A stretch of 17,202 nt of DNA from Candidatus Thorarchaeota archaeon (GCA_029856425.1 JAHQWZ010000010.1:1-17202); one strand, 5' to 3'. Counted from the first letter of the stretch, positions 1 through 6,808 are shown. Numbers and translations are program-made. Notes: a model not told the origin generated them from the letters alone.

Positions 1-1
1 T

Positions 2-124
2 GATAATCCCATAGACCCTCTTGAATTGACCACTGCTGGCGCAGATTTCTATCTGATTCGCATTGTAGGCAACAACGGGCGAATCACTTATGCAGGTCCA
101 ATCTGGGTAGAGGTATCCAGCTAG
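2..124 (+). CDS. C-terminal end of a truncated gene, possibly a PHP-type metallohydrolase
   Basis: An open frame enters from the left edge and ends at TAG 122-124, giving 40 residues that finish YAGPIWVEVSS. The pattern 'DFYLIRIVG..NGRITYAGPIWVE' reads as the last beta strands of a domain. It resembles the C-terminal tail of CehA/McbA-type PHP metallohydrolases, which often end in a similar 'SPIWV' strand. That assignment rests on a short tail only; no catalytic residue is inside the window. The stop lies 25 bases before the next gene, so the two could be co-transcribed. Confidence 0.45.
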   Translation, partial: DNPIDPLELTTAGADFYLIRIVGNNGRITYAGPIWVEVSS

Positions 125-148
125 AAATGATTCAAGGAGGCATCCCAC

Positions 149-610
149 ATGGATAATACCAATCTTCAAAGGCATCTCGATGAGCACGGCATCGATGCAG
201 AGATATTGCCAATGAGTGGTAGAGTGCGGTCTGTTGCAGAGGCCTCGCAAGAGCTTGGTTTACCGCCTGACCGGTTTATCAAGACTGTAGTTTTCATTGA
301 TTCCGAGGAGAAACCGATTCTCGCCATAGTAAAGGGGACAGACCGTGCAAGCTCGAAGAGAGTAGGCAGGGCACTGAGCATTCCTCCTCCAACTCTAGCA
401 ACGCCTGAAGACGCAGTCAGATTGACTGGTTATGAGGTTGGAGGAACCCCTCCGGTTTCAATTCCTGACGCTAAGACTCTCATCGATCCCAATGTGATGG
501 CGATGGAAGAGGTGGTTGGAGGTGGAGGAACAGACCATCATCTATTGAGAATAAGGCCTGCAAGCATTCTAGAAAACACTGATGGCACGGTCACAAGAAT
601 TCGGAAATAG
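149..610 (+). CDS. YbaK/ProX-family aminoacyl-tRNA deacylase
   Basis: A 153-residue protein of the YbaK/EbsC/ProXp fold, whose members hydrolyse mischarged tRNAs (for example Cys- or Ala-tRNA-Pro) in trans and so protect translation fidelity in the cytoplasm. Supporting features are the 'RSVAEASQELGLPPDRFIKTVVF' region (residues 27-49, with the family lysine in IKTVVF), the 'LAIVKGTDRASSKRV' strand-helix (58-72) and a glycine-containing loop 'GYEVGGTPPVSIP' (94-106) matching the family's GG-P substrate loop. Its length is typical of the stand-alone family. The start is set by a strong AGGAGG at 134-139, nine bases before ATG. The exact tRNA substrate cannot be read from sequence. The next gene begins 60 bases downstream with its own promoter, so this gene probably ends its transcript. 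Confidence 0.85.
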   Translation: MDNTNLQRHLDEHGIDAEILPMSGRVRSVAEASQELGLPPDRFIKTVVFIDSEEKPILAIVKGTDRASSKRVGRALSIPPPTLATPEDAVRLTGYEVGGTPPVSIPDAKTLIDPNVMAMEEVVGGGGTDHHLLRIRPASILENTDGTVTRIRK

Positions 611-654
611 AAGATTGGTCCATATCGGAAGTCTATTTAACTATTGTGAATAAT

Positions 655-668
655 TTAGACATGTCTAA
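655..668 (+). promoter_or_regulatory. perfect 14-bp palindrome at the start of the FTR1 gene, probable operator
   Basis: TTAGACATGTCTAA is a perfect inverted repeat ending two bases before the ATG at 671. A TATA-like TATTTAA lies at 634-640, which would place transcription initiation around 660-670, inside the palindrome, giving an almost leaderless mRNA. A repressor bound here would block initiation. The shape (TTAG...CTAA) resembles metal-responsive DtxR-type boxes, and the gene behind it is an iron permease, so iron-dependent repression is a reasonable inference. No regulator of that family is visible in the window. Confidence 0.5.
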
Positions 669-670
669 CA

Positions 671-1555
671 ATGATAATCGCGCCAACAATCATTTCATTA
701 CGAGAAGGTATAGAGGCTGCTCTCGTCATCGCGATTATGCTGTCCTATCTGCGTAAAACGAACAGGGGTGATTTGCGGCGATTCGTTCTGGGTGGAGCAG
801 GTGTGGCTCTGATTTCCAGTGTGGGAATTGCACTTCTCATGGGCTTCGTGTGGGGCATTCTTGAAGGTCCTGTACTGGCTACCTTTGAAGGATTCGTTGT
901 TCTCATAGCGGCACTTCTCTTGACAACCATGATCTTGTGGATGTGGAAAGCAGGACCCAAAGTGTCCTCAGACATAGAAGACTCAGTCGAGAGAAAATCT
1001 CTGAGCCAGAGTGGTGTTGGAGTAGCACTTCTGAGCTTCGCCCTCGTGATGCGTGAGGGAGTGGAATTGGTATTGTTCAGCATGGCTCTGGTCATTCAGG
1101 ACGGACTACAGGTATACCTGGGAGTGACTATTGGATTGCTGATTGCTGTAGTCCTAGGCCTTGGAATCTATCAGGGTTCGTTGAGGATAAGTCTGAGATC
1201 GTTCTTCAAATGGACATCGGCTATTCTCATCCTAGTGGCTGCTGGAATGGTTGCCTATGGCATTCATGAACTGCAAGAGGCTGGTCTTCTCCTTATTGGA
1301 CCCCTTGAGGTGTGGAACATCAACCCTCCGGTTCTTCCTGATGGAAGCTATCCGTTACTTCATGACAATGGTCTGATTGGTGGATTGCTAAAAGCCATGT
1401 TTGGATACAATGGGAACCCATCATTGCTAGAGGTGACTGGCTACGTTATCTATCTGCTAATACTAGCCGGATATTATACATATCAACAGCGTCATCCGCA
1501 AGCATACACAGTAACAAGCGCTCATGAAGAAACTCCGGTTTCAGTTACATCTTGA
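671..1555 (+). CDS. FTR1-family high-affinity iron permease
   Basis: A 294-residue polytopic membrane protein of the FTR1/EfeU iron transporter family. Two diagnostic REGxE iron-binding motifs are present: REGIE at residues 11-15 in the first membrane helix and REGVE at 128-132 in the fourth, matching the internal duplication of the family. About seven hydrophobic segments can be counted, and the conserved 'AYGIHELQEAG' loop follows at about 195-205. A charged cytoplasmic loop lies at about 96-112. In fungi and bacteria FTR1 works with a ferroxidase or with EfeO/EfeB; none is adjacent here, so this is a solo permease. The start follows the palindrome at 655-668 with no room for a Shine-Dalgarno site, which suggests a leaderless transcript. 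The C-terminal 20 residues are hydrophilic. Confidence 0.9.
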   Translation: MIIAPTIISLREGIEAALVIAIMLSYLRKTNRGDLRRFVLGGAGVALISSVGIALLMGFVWGILEGPVLATFEGFVVLIAALLLTTMILWMWKAGPKVSSDIEDSVERKSLSQSGVGVALLSFALVMREGVELVLFSMALVIQDGLQVYLGVTIGLLIAVVLGLGIYQGSLRISLRSFFKWTSAILILVAAGMVAYGIHELQEAGLLLIGPLEVWNINPPVLPDGSYPLLHDNGLIGGLLKAMFGYNGNPSLLEVTGYVIYLLILAGYYTYQQRHPQAYTVTSAHEETPVSVTS

Positions 1556-1640
1556 TGCCACTACGGAGCTCACCAATCCATACATAGAAATAGATACATT
1601 AACACAGCTACAGTGAACTAGAGAGTAAGATGACTACTTT

Positions 1641-1667
1641 GTGTTCTTCGTTTCGCGATAAGAACAC
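1641..1667. repeat. 8-bp inverted repeat between FTR1 and HD genes
   Basis: GTGTTCTT (1641-1648) and AAGAACAC (1660-1667) are perfect complements around an 11-base centre. The repeat lies 86 bases after the FTR1 stop and just upstream of a TATA-like 'acaatatatta' at 1678-1688 that probably serves the HD-domain gene. It could be an operator for that gene or a 3' hairpin of the FTR1 mRNA. No T-run follows, which argues against a simple terminator. Confidence 0.35.
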
Positions 1668-1765
1668 TCAGGCCTTTACAATATATTACCCAGTGGGGAT
1701 ATTCGAATAGAAAGGCACTCAAGTTACACCTCTAAAATCAAATCACAGTGAGGGGAAGAATAAAG

Positions 1766-2620
1766 ATGAAGCAAATCAACAGAAGAGAGGGTGCTAAGCA
1801 AATGGCAAAACCCCAACGACAAAGATTCAGCCTGAAATCGAGAGTGCGCAAGGAAATAGGGAAGAATGAATTATGCGCGATTGCATTTGACGAGCTTGAG
1901 AAGGACGTAGAGGTTCAGACTCTACTTGAAGATTCGAATCGTATGGCCATAGACAGAATGGGGTATTCCGATCATGGACATACTCACTCATTGATTGTCG
2001 CACAGAATGGAGTCCGCCTCTTTAGAGCAGTCGTTGAGGGTCTTCAACCATCAATAGTACAGGAAGAAACAGGCACAATTCAAGACGCGGAGCTGATAGT
2101 GTTTCTAGGTTGTTACCTTCACGACATAGGAATGGTAGTCGCTCGTTCAAACCATGATATTTTCACAGTGTTCTTGGCAACACCCATACTAGACAGGATT
2201 CTTGCTAAGGTATATCCAAACGACGCCCATAAACAAGTCCATGTACGTGGACACATTCAACATGCAATATATACTCATGATATTGCAGCTTCACCACTGA
2301 CAGTGGAAGCTGGCATTGTAGGAATCGCAGACGCATTGGACATGACAAAGGGTCGTGCAAGAATTCCGTTCGAGGCTGGCAGTGTGAATATCCATTCGGC
2401 ATCAGCCATGGCAATTGAGAGGGTCAACATTCGCAAAGGAGAGGAGAAGACCGTACGTATTGAAGTCATAATGACTAATGCATCGGGCATATTCCAGATT
2501 CAGGAGCTCCTAGAGAAGAAGATTAGAAGTTCCCCGGCTCTTCAAGAACACATAGAGCTCTACGCTGTGATGTCAGCAAATGAAGATTCAATTCTGGAAG
2601 ATGAACTCAAAGTGTTGTAA
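1766..2620 (+). CDS. HD-domain metal-dependent phosphohydrolase of unknown substrate
   Basis: A cytoplasmic HD-superfamily protein of 284 residues. With residue 1 at ATG 1766, the metal-binding set can be traced: histidines in 'DHGHTH' (about 69-74), the HD doublet in 'CYLHDIGM' (119-120), further histidines in 'QVHVRGHIQHA' (about 158-166) and an aspartate in 'GIADALDMT' (about 189-192). This order fits the H...HD...H...D signature of enzymes that cleave phosphomonoesters or cyclic or nucleoside phosphates. The C-terminal 80 residues look like a separate alpha/beta regulatory domain. The start at 1766 is chosen because GAGGGG (1750-1755) precedes it at a suitable distance. GTG 1748 and ATG 1802 are alternatives. 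The basic N-terminus (about residues 1-30) may be a leader or nucleic-acid contact. The substrate cannot be read from the sequence. Confidence 0.75.
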   Translation: MKQINRREGAKQMAKPQRQRFSLKSRVRKEIGKNELCAIAFDELEKDVEVQTLLEDSNRMAIDRMGYSDHGHTHSLIVAQNGVRLFRAVVEGLQPSIVQEETGTIQDAELIVFLGCYLHDIGMVVARSNHDIFTVFLATPILDRILAKVYPNDAHKQVHVRGHIQHAIYTHDIAASPLTVEAGIVGIADALDMTKGRARIPFEAGSVNIHSASAMAIERVNIRKGEEKTVRIEVIMTNASGIFQIQELLEKKIRSSPALQEHIELYAVMSANEDSILEDELKVL

Positions 2621-2687
2621 AACAGCCACCGATTCAGGTGTGTCGAGTCATTAATCGGCGATTTCGAACATTTCTAATTCCGAGTTC

Positions 2688-2713
2688 GTACATAGCAGCT
2701 AATATATATGTAC
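2688..2713 (+). promoter_or_regulatory. inverted repeat around the TATA box of the Lrp gene, candidate autoregulatory site
   Basis: GTACATA (2688-2694) and TATGTAC (2707-2713) form a perfect 7-bp inverted repeat with a 12-base centre that contains most of the TATA-like 'aatatatatg' at 2701-2710. Transcription would begin near 2730 and lead into the Lrp/AsnC gene at 2763. Lrp-family proteins in archaea commonly repress their own promoters from such sites; autoregulation here is inferred from position only. Confidence 0.4.
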
Positions 2714-2762
2714 AATAACAAGCATTTTTCTTTGATTTGGTCCATAATGGAGCCTAATACCA

Positions 2763-3200
2763 ATGACACTTGACGACATTGACGAGCAAATCATATCGAT
2801 GCTACAGGAAGACGGACGCAGATCATATAGCGAAATCGCTGATGCTGCAGAGAGGACTGAGGTGACTATACGTCGTAGAGTAAAACGACTCATCGATGAG
2901 GGGTATATCAAGAAATTCACCGTCGTTCTGGATCCAATGAAAATGGGACGCAGGATTCGTGCCATCATTCGTGTCAAGACTGTGATGAAAGAGGCGACCG
3001 TCATCTCGAAGAAAGTGCAGCATTTCAGTGAAGTGGACGAGGCCTACTTCTTGGATGGTGCATGTGGAATAATGCTGAAGGTCACTGTAGATGACCTATC
3101 AAATCTCAGAGAGTTTCTCGAGCTAAAACTGGGAAAGGTCACCGGTGTGGGTGATATAGAAACCTGTATCGTTCTCGAAGACATCAAACCTCCTTTCTAA
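2763..3200 (+). CDS. Lrp/AsnC-family transcriptional regulator
   Basis: A 145-residue regulator with the usual two-part structure. Residues about 3-52 form an AsnC-type winged helix-turn-helix ('LDDIDEQIISMLQEDGRRSY', then 'IADAAERTEVTIRRRVKRLIDEGYI'). Residues about 66-140 form the alpha/beta RAM ligand-binding domain ('RAIIRVKTV', 'VDEAYFLDGACGIMLKV', 'TCIVLEDIK'). Family members act as dimers or octamers and respond to amino acids or other small metabolites. The start is the first ATG after a TATA-like element at 2701-2710. The JAMM protease gene follows after 17 bases and has its own ribosome binding site, so the two may be co-transcribed. The ligand and targets are not visible. Confidence 0.88.
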   Translation: MTLDDIDEQIISMLQEDGRRSYSEIADAAERTEVTIRRRVKRLIDEGYIKKFTVVLDPMKMGRRIRAIIRVKTVMKEATVISKKVQHFSEVDEAYFLDGACGIMLKVTVDDLSNLREFLELKLGKVTGVGDIETCIVLEDIKPPF

Positions 3201-3217
3201 TGACATGGTGAGCAACG

Positions 3218-3628
3218 GTGCAACTTGTGCTGCGCCTTTCTGAGAATGATCTGATTAGATTACATAACCATGCTGAACGGAGTCTGCCGTTCGAGGCTGC
3301 CGCTCTTCTATTCGGCCGCGTTCAGGACAATGAGGTAGTTGTCAGTCATATCGAGATCGTATATAACATCGCTGAGTCAAGAACATCCTTCTCAATAGAC
3401 CCGGAAGCAGAATACAAGCTTCTTGTAGAGGCCGAAGAGCGTGAAGAAGACTTAGTGGGCATTTTTCATTCCCATCCTGCTCCCCCCAAGCCCTCATCTC
3501 GTGACCTGCAAAACATGCGTCTGAATCCAGTGGTCTGGTTGATTTCCTCAAAACTGACAGGTAGTTGGGTAAGCCGTGCTTACATTCTGGATGACAACCT
3601 AGAGGAAGTAGATCTAATTCTGACCTAG
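3218..3628 (+). CDS. JAMM/MPN-domain metalloprotease (M67, JAB-like)
   Basis: A minimal 136-residue JAB1/MPN domain with a complete zinc-binding JAMM motif: Glu26 in 'PFEAAALLFG', then His84 and His86 in 'FHSHPAPPKPSSRD' with Ser93 and Asp96 completing HxHP...SxxD. Such stand-alone archaeal proteins cleave isopeptide or C-terminal peptide bonds, often of ubiquitin-like or sulfur-carrier proteins (the Haloferax HvJAMM1 type). No ubiquitin-like or E1-like gene is visible nearby, so the substrate is unassigned. The start is GTG 3218, supported by GGTGAG at 3207-3212. The gene ends eight bases before the stop of the convergent RNase P gene. The intact motif indicates an active enzyme. Confidence 0.88.
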   Translation: MQLVLRLSENDLIRLHNHAERSLPFEAAALLFGRVQDNEVVVSHIEIVYNIAESRTSFSIDPEAEYKLLVEAEEREEDLVGIFHSHPAPPKPSSRDLQNMRLNPVVWLISSKLTGSWVSRAYILDDNLEEVDLILT

Positions 3629-3636
3629 AGCTTGAT

Positions 3637-3945
3637 TCAAGACCTGACTCCCTTGAGAGTACCTGATGTTTTCTTGGGCTCAAAAGACACAAGTGTCTTT
3701 TCTATGGAACCAATTAGGACCGCAGACGTGATCACCTTTTCTAATAGTGCTGCATTGCATTGGAGTATGCCAACGCCACTGTCTTCATTGTACTCAGTCA
3801 GATAGAGTCTGGAGTCGGCAACCGCTATCTCTCCGTACAGAGAGAGCAAGTTTCTCCTAATCTCTCTTGTAAGTTGCTTCTCACTAGGTGGATCACCATC
3901 TCTGTGCAGACAAAACCTAAGATAGCGTCTTCTCCGGATCTTCAT
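3637..3945 (-). CDS. rnp2: RNase P protein component 2 (Pop5 homologue)
   Basis: A 102-residue protein matching archaeal Pop5/Rnp2, which pairs with Rpp30 and binds the catalytic domain of RNase P RNA for 5' maturation of tRNAs. It begins with the basic 'MKIRRRRYLRFCLH' strand, contains 'LTREIRRNLLSLYGEIAVADSRLYL' (about 25-49) and ends with 'VITSAVLIGSIEKTLVSFEPKKTSGTLKG' typical of the RRM-like fold. The length is normal to slightly short. Its first four bases overlap the end of rnp3 (ATGA), indicating translational coupling with its structural partner. GGTGAG precedes the start by six bases. It is the last gene of this minus-strand operon; the usual downstream proteasome and exosome genes are missing. 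Confidence 0.88.
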   Translation of the reverse strand: MKIRRRRYLRFCLHRDGDPPSEKQLTREIRRNLLSLYGEIAVADSRLYLTEYNEDSGVGILQCNAALLEKVITSAVLIGSIEKTLVSFEPKKTSGTLKGVRS

Positions 3946-4634
3946 TCCAACTCACCTTTTTGGACAATCTCAACGCCGGGTGATACAAAGTTGGGACTCA
4001 GCCGTTTTCTGTTTCTATCAATTACATACTGAGGACTCTCATGAACTGCTATCTTTGCGTAATGCCAGTCTAGACCAAGCAACAATCCAGCATATTGCAT
4101 TGCGGTTGCTGACCTCATGGACATTACTACCTTTGCTCCGCTTGACAGAATGACCTGCATTCCTGCATCAATAGCAGTCTGTACATTCTCTCTGAGGACT
4201 TTGACAACTTTGGATCTTGCCAATCCAAACGAGTTCAAAAGCGGCTCTATTAAGACCTCAAGCGCTGTGCCTGAAGAAGCCGCAAGTTTCGCTGTGCTCT
4301 CTCGAAGAATGAAATCCTTAAGTGGTTCATCAATTGTCAAGAGGTCTACTCGTTCATCCTCGGCAGCCCAATTTGCCATATCTATTCCACGAAGAGGGGC
4401 CGCAATTATGGCAGACCTTGAACGAGTTTCCTTTAGAGTTGCTTTTGCAGACCTGAGACCACTCTCAGGCAAATCAGTCCTTGCAAATAGATTCATTCCA
4501 CTGTCCAGAGTTTCGAAGGGAGTCTTCCTCTGCAGAAAGGTGGCAAAGCCTGTTAGTCCAAGTCTGTTTCCCATTTCAATAAAAGATTCCAAGCTTTCTA
4601 AAGTTGGAACTCTCACATTCAAGTCTATCAGCAT
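3942..4634 (-). CDS. rnp3: RNase P protein component 3 (Rpp30 homologue)
   Basis: A 230-residue TIM-barrel protein of the Rpp30/Rnp3 family, the partner of Pop5 in archaeal RNase P. Recognisable segments are 'MLIDLNVRVPTLESLESFIE' at the N-terminus, 'RSAIIAAPLRGIDMANWAAEDERVDLLTID' (about 93-122), 'FILRESTAKLAASSGTALEV' and 'ILSSGAKVVMSMRSATAMQYAGLLLGLD' near residues 163-190; the 'SSGA' strand is a typical landmark. The start is backed by GGTGA five bases upstream. It lies 15 bases downstream of the COG1325-like gene and overlaps rnp2 by four bases, so all are made from one transcript with rpl15e. Confidence 0.9.
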   Translation of the reverse strand: MLIDLNVRVPTLESLESFIEMGNRLGLTGFATFLQRKTPFETLDSGMNLFARTDLPESGLRSAKATLKETRSRSAIIAAPLRGIDMANWAAEDERVDLLTIDEPLKDFILRESTAKLAASSGTALEVLIEPLLNSFGLARSKVVKVLRENVQTAIDAGMQVILSSGAKVVMSMRSATAMQYAGLLLGLDWHYAKIAVHESPQYVIDRNRKRLSPNFVSPGVEIVQKGELE

Positions 4635-4649
4635 TAGTTCACCTCGGAG

Positions 4650-5096
4650 TTACTGCAGTTGCTCAGTCAGGAATGCCTCCGTCTCTGAGCGAAGACACCT
4701 TGGATACTCTCTCAGATGAACTCTGACACTAATCACATCAGAGTCACTAGCAAGTCTTGTTTCACCAAGAAACGATGCCTGCTTATCAATCCTGAGAAAA
4801 AGAACGCACTGGTCGTCCAGCCTTTGGGGGAGTGTCTTTCCTAGGAATTTCTTGTCCTGGTCAGACAGACTCTCCATAATCCGCGCGAATGTTCGCTCAC
4901 ATAACTGTCTATTCTCAATGAATGCATGAACTACAATTATCTCCGTGTTCCTATGGCTTTCTGTTGACTCAGTTGCAATATTTACAGATTCACGCACATC
5001 TTCTGGATAGAGATTCAGTACAGCCTCTTTTACCCTCTCGACTATTTCAGTGCCCCTTGAATACGCACGTGTTTCGATTCTGTTGATGAATGGCAT
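4650..5096 (-). CDS. COG1325-like RNA-binding protein linked to the exosome/RNase P operon
   Basis: A 148-residue protein of the small archaeal family (COG1325, predicted exosome-associated RNA-binding domain) that is habitually encoded between ribosomal protein L15e and the RNase P proteins. Visible hallmarks are the N-terminal 'INRIETRAYSRGTEIVERVKEAVLNLYPED' (4-33), a middle 'TEIIVVHAFIEN' strand, and 'LFLRIDKQASFLGE' followed by 'VISVRVHLREYPR' near the C-terminus. The order of strands resembles the L5-like/UPF0201 RNA-binding fold. The biochemical role is not established; genomic linkage suggests RNA processing or ribosome biogenesis. It sits 28 bases downstream of rpl15e. The identification relies on both the sequence pattern and its position. 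Confidence 0.8.
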   Translation of the reverse strand: MPFINRIETRAYSRGTEIVERVKEAVLNLYPEDVRESVNIATESTESHRNTEIIVVHAFIENRQLCERTFARIMESLSDQDKKFLGKTLPQRLDDQCVLFLRIDKQASFLGETRLASDSDVISVRVHLREYPRCLRSETEAFLTEQLQ

Positions 5097-5124
5097 ACAA
5101 GAGTCCCCACTGGGAGCCTTTGAG

Positions 5125-5709
5125 TTATTTGCCTAGATTACCTTTCGCACCAAGGGACGGTCTGATCTTTTCAGCACCCCTACCCTTTCTCCTCAGCCCT
5201 CTACTACGCTTTCCAGCTGAGGTGAGCCCTCGACTCTCTCTACCTTTCTGAACAGGGTCACAGATCCAGTTAATCTCTGGGTCATTGTAGATCACTGGAT
5301 GGTTTGGATCCACCATGATGATCTCGTGCCAGACCCACTTGTGGTCAGACCCTACCCAATAGGAGTTGAGAACACGCAAGTTTGGATACTTCTGAGCTGC
5401 TCTTTCCTCGGCAATCCATCGACGGGACTTCTGTGGTGTATACTTTGTGACACCCATACTTCTTGGCTTTCTTCCCATTCGTGGTCTCGGTCTCTCCCTT
5501 GGTCCTCTTCCAGTTTTGATTCTGGTCACAACGTAGCCCTGCTTTGCCTTGTAACCAAGTGACCGTGCACGACCCAGTCTTGTTGGCCTTTCCAGTCTAA
5601 CAACAGTGCCCTGTTTTCTCCAGACAATCAGCCTGCTCCTCACTATCTCGGAACGCTCATTCTGTTCCTTAATCCAACTCTCATTCATGTACCTGTATGC
5701 TGTAGGCAT
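5125..5709 (-). CDS. rpl15e: 50S ribosomal protein L15e
   Basis: A 194-residue, strongly basic ribosomal protein of the archaeal/eukaryotic large subunit. Nearly the whole family signature is present: 'RLERPTRLGRARSLGYKAKQ' (38-57), 'GYVVTRIKTGRGPRERPRPR', 'GVTKYTPQKSRRWIAEERAA', 'YPNLRVLNSYWVGSD', 'VDPNHPVIYNDPEINWICDP' and the C-terminal 'GLTSAGKRSRGLRRKGRG'. L15e is absent from bacteria, which fixes this as archaeal DNA. It is the first gene of the operon L15e, COG1325, rnp3, rnp2. The stretch upstream contains a GC-rich foldable element (5740-5803), roughly 30 bases before the ATG, that would lie in its leader if transcription starts near 5820-5830. Confidence 0.97.
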   Translation of the reverse strand: MPTAYRYMNESWIKEQNERSEIVRSRLIVWRKQGTVVRLERPTRLGRARSLGYKAKQGYVVTRIKTGRGPRERPRPRMGRKPRSMGVTKYTPQKSRRWIAEERAAQKYPNLRVLNSYWVGSDHKWVWHEIIMVDPNHPVIYNDPEINWICDPVQKGRESRGLTSAGKRSRGLRRKGRGAEKIRPSLGAKGNLGK

Positions 5710-5733
5710 GAAACTACCATCCTTTGCTGTAAT

Positions 5734-5871
5734 TCATTCGCTTTGTTTGTGGTTCAGCCCCTGCGGGCCACATCCCTTGCGGACGTATCCGCCGAAACAA
5801 AGGAAATGGTGTGGCTCTTCAGCCAGTGCTTCTCCCTTTTCATTTACTTTTAGGTGTAGCGATTGGCCCAA
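5734..5871 (-). CDS. possible 45-residue small protein between serA-like and rpl15e genes
   Basis: On the minus strand an open frame runs from TTG 5871 to TGA 5734. The TTG is preceded at five bases by AGGAG (complement of 5877-5881), which is as good as many true sites in the window. The product would be hydrophilic, begin MGQSLHLKVNEKGEAL and end in a Cys/Gly-rich 'CFGGYVRKGCGPQG' and 'LNHKQSE' tail. I recognise no family. The 3' half coincides with the nested inverted repeats at 5740-5803, so the region may be a structured RNA, a short gene, or an mRNA leader. The non-ATG start and small size keep confidence low. Confidence 0.27.
   Translation of the reverse strand: MGQSLHLKVNEKGEALAEEPHHFLCFGGYVRKGCGPQGLNHKQSE
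5740..5803 (-). ncRNA. candidate structured RNA or rpl15e leader element (three-helix fold)
   Basis: Three nested helices can be drawn by hand. An outer 8-bp helix pairs 5741-5748 with 5795-5802 (CTTTGTTT/AAACAAAG). Inside it are hairpin A, 5749-5751 and 5757-5760 pairing with 5765-5771 (GTG, GCCC / GGGC, CAC), and hairpin B, 5779-5783 with 5788-5792 (GCGGA/TCCGC). Read on the minus strand hairpin B closes on UACG, a UNCG-class tetraloop, which favours that strand. The core is much richer in G+C than the surroundings. Position about 30 bases upstream of rpl15e on the same strand suggests a leader element. It matches no class I can name, and a short ORF overlaps it. Confidence 0.35.
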
Positions 5872-5896
5872 CTTGGCTCCTAACTGCAATGACTTC

Positions 5897-6808
5897 TCAT
5901 TTAAACTCTGCAATTACCTTTTCAGCTGTCAGATCACCGACCCTATCCTGAGCCTCTAAGGTAGAAGATGATACATGTGGTGTAGCGATTATTTTCGGGT
6001 GCTTGACAAGCTTCCAATCCGCAGGCGGTTCCATCTCGAAGACATCAAGTGCAGCACCTGCAATCTGATTCTCGTCAAGCGCTTTGAGAAGAGCCTGCTC
6101 GTCTACAACTCCTCCACGAGCCGTGTTGATGAGAAATGCCGTTTCCTTCATCATCATCAGTTCCTTTTCACCAATCATACCCTTTGTTGCGGGCACCAGA
6201 GGCACATGTAGAGTCACGTAATCGGCACGTTTGAGCAAGTCTTCCGTGTCCGTTCTTTCAGCATCGTATTCCACGCATGCTAAGTCAATATCGACGACAT
6301 CAGATGCTAGGACCTTCATCTCAAGAGCTCTTGCTCTCTTGGCAACCTCACATCCTATCCTACCAAAACCTATGATTCCCAGCGTCTTCTGCCAGAGTTC
6401 AGTACCTTTGAGCTTCTTTTTCTCCCAACGCTCATCTTTCATTGAACTGTCTGCAAAGGTCACTTGTCGCGCAAGCGCAAACATAAGTGCTATCACCATC
6501 TCCGCTACTGAAACACTTGGCGCCTCAGGGGTATTCAGCACTTTCACACCTTTTTCTTTAGCGGCGTCAAGGTCCACATTGTCTAGTCCTACACCTGCTC
6601 TCACAACAAGCTTCAGGCTATCTGCCGCATCAATGACACTCTTGTTCACTTTTGTGGCACTACGAACAACAATGCAGTCGAATCCCTTTATCTGGTCCTC
6701 AACAGACCCATCAGTTTCGCTGTTTCTAATTACAACTTCGTGTCCTGCGTCCTTCATCTTTGCAATAGCAGACTCTTCAACAGGATCGGCAATGAGTATT
6801 CGCACCAT
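5897..6808 (-). CDS. serA: D-3-phosphoglycerate dehydrogenase-like 2-hydroxyacid dehydrogenase (short form)
   Basis: A 303-residue NAD-dependent D-isomer 2-hydroxyacid dehydrogenase. The Rossmann glycine motif is 'GIIGFGRIG' (144-152). The three catalytic residues are in place: Arg231 in 'NTARGGVVDE', Glu260 in 'DVFEMEPP' and His278 in 'IATPHVSSST'. The N-terminal 'VVRAGVGLDNVD' (68-79) is the phosphoglycerate dehydrogenase-type substrate loop, so oxidation of 3-phosphoglycerate to 3-phosphohydroxypyruvate, the first step of serine synthesis, is the likeliest reaction. The protein stops right after the catalytic domain and lacks an ACT domain, so allosteric serine feedback would be absent. 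Other hydroxyacids remain possible. GGAGG precedes the start. It diverges from a flavin reductase gene across a 101-base spacer. Confidence 0.85.
   Translation of the reverse strand: MVRILIADPVEESAIAKMKDAGHEVVIRNSETDGSVEDQIKGFDCIVVRSATKVNKSVIDAADSLKLVVRAGVGLDNVDLDAAKEKGVKVLNTPEAPSVSVAEMVIALMFALARQVTFADSSMKDERWEKKKLKGTELWQKTLGIIGFGRIGCEVAKRARALEMKVLASDVVDIDLACVEYDAERTDTEDLLKRADYVTLHVPLVPATKGMIGEKELMMMKETAFLINTARGGVVDEQALLKALDENQIAGAALDVFEMEPPADWKLVKHPKIIATPHVSSSTLEAQDRVGDLTAEKVIAEFK

Noticed and set aside
3760..4719. Long plus-strand frames, 90 and 200 codons, opposite rnp2, rnp3 and the COG1325-like gene
   Set aside because: They are antisense to well-supported genes; the Ser/Arg/Leu-rich translations are typical of shadow frames.
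5740..5803. tRNA-like or box C/D RNA reading of the foldable spacer
   Set aside because: No acceptor stem with T-arm and anticodon arm can be drawn and no RUGAUGA box is present on the minus strand.
5853..5990. 12-base direct repeat GGTGTAGCGATT at 5853-5864 and 5979-5990
   Set aside because: Second copy codes for the IATPH active-site segment of the serA-like gene; only two copies and no flanking similarity, so probably chance or a minor duplication.
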